The translations under genes and the position numbers were made by a program. 7,245 nt of DNA from Gammaproteobacteria bacterium (lineage in GTDB: Bacteria; Pseudomonadota; Gammaproteobacteria; SZUA-229): contig JAOUQA010000099.1 in NCBI GenBank assembly GCA_029879605.1, positions 1 through 7,245 on the forward strand, in the 5' to 3' direction. Below are positions 6,883 to 7,245 of this stretch, one piece after another; the stretch's first letter is position 1; every line of letters begins with the position of its first letter. The notes below the pieces were generated by a model, which was not told the origin of the DNA, did not search any database, and was given only the letters and a program-made list of their open reading frames with translations.

Positions 6883-6913
6883 TTGAGAATTAATAGTAAA
6901 GAAGTTTTATACT
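6883..6913 (+). promoter_or_regulatory. Candidate sigma-70 promoter for the phosphoesterase gene
   Basis: TTGAGA (6883-6888) begins directly after the preceding stop codon, and TATACT (6908-6913) follows at 19-base spacing. Each box matches the consensus at five of six positions; the spacing is a little long. It would give a leader of about 25-30 bases before the ATG at 6948. It is the best promoter match in the window but is unconfirmed. Confidence 0.4.
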
Positions 6914-6947
6914 GTAAGTATTTTATTTAAATAGCCAATTTAACATT

Positions 6948-7245
6948 ATGCCAACTAAAATCGGCTTACTTAGTGACGTTCACGCAACTGTAGAGCCTTT
7001 GCGAGAGGCTATAACATTATTCAAAAAAAGTAATGTGTCTAAAATTATCTGCGCAGGTGATATTGCAGGATATGGAGAAGAACTGCTAGAAACAGTAAAA
7101 CTATTACAAGCTAATAATGTTCTAGTAGTAAGAGGAAATCACGAAGAATGGTATCTGGAGAATGAGGGAGAAGATGAAGTAGTAAGAGGCTATTTTGATC
7201 AGTTGCCAGTTTATAGAGAGTTAACAGTAGAAAATAAACGATTTA
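6948..7245 (+). CDS. Calcineurin-like metallophosphoesterase, N-terminal part (3' end outside window)
   Basis: Only the first 99 codons are present; the frame is still open at the right edge. The start MPTKIGLLSDVHA carries the metal-binding D-x-H motif (Asp10, His12). AGDIAGYG has the GD motif (Gly37, Asp38) and VRGNHEEW the GNHE motif (63-66). These are the first three motifs of the calcineurin-like phosphoesterase superfamily, which binds two metal ions and hydrolyses phosphomonoesters or diesters. The compact spacing and the GD-x-x-GYG form suggest the small YfcE/MJ0936-like group, but the substrate cannot be told. An in-frame TAA at 6915-6917 with no other usable start codon between fixes the ATG at 6948, although no Shine-Dalgarno is evident. 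Whether it works with the preceding sensor protein is unknown. Confidence 0.88.
   Translation, partial: MPTKIGLLSDVHATVEPLREAITLFKKSNVSKIICAGDIAGYGEELLETVKLLQANNVLVVRGNHEEWYLENEGEDEVVRGYFDQLPVYRELTVENKRF

Noticed and set aside
1..7245. Mobile elements, CRISPR repeats, tRNA or rRNA genes
   Set aside because: No transposase or integrase fragments, terminal inverted repeats, regularly spaced direct repeats or tRNA-like cloverleaf were seen on reading; the only large repeat is the epsilon duplication.

Overview
The window is a stretch of a gammaproteobacterial-type chromosome. It covers the 3' end of the F1 part of the ATP synthase operon (atpA-atpG-atpD-atpC) followed by glmU, the order familiar from Escherichia coli and its relatives. 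The encoded AtpG, AtpD, AtpC and GlmU also carry the motifs of that group. The species cannot be named from this sequence. All supported genes lie on the + strand, and no gap between genes exceeds about 130 bases.

Positions 1-3489 hold the end of atpA (its start lies upstream of the window), complete atpG and atpD, and a first atpC. Spacing is tight and Shine-Dalgarno sites are clear, so this looks like one transcription unit making the alpha, gamma, beta and epsilon subunits of F1. A perfect 17-bp hairpin flanked by A and T runs (3513-3551) closes it.

Positions 3600-4033 hold the most unusual feature: a second, intact epsilon-subunit gene. It is about 78% identical in protein to the first copy by hand alignment and lies beyond the terminator, directly upstream of glmU. 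Its reading frame is intact and its synonymous sites have diverged freely, so it looks like an old, retained duplication. Its ancestral ATG start has become ATA and the second in-frame ATG has become GTG, which suggests weak or altered translation.

Positions 4056-5805 hold glmU (UDP-GlcNAc synthesis for peptidoglycan and LPS) and, 10 bases later, a bacteriohemerythrin with every expected di-iron ligand. atpC2, glmU and the hemerythrin gene are probably co-transcribed.

Positions 5806-7245 are more AT-rich. They hold a soluble PDC (Cache-like) sensor-domain protein with no membrane segment and no recognisable output domain, then the first 99 codons of a calcineurin-like metallophosphoesterase that runs off the right edge. 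Candidate promoters precede both, but they are weak to moderate matches. I see no mobile element, CRISPR array, tRNA or rRNA. The best candidate for something under-described is the duplicated, transcriptionally separated epsilon subunit; the hemerythrin and orphan PDC-sensor genes next to it come second.
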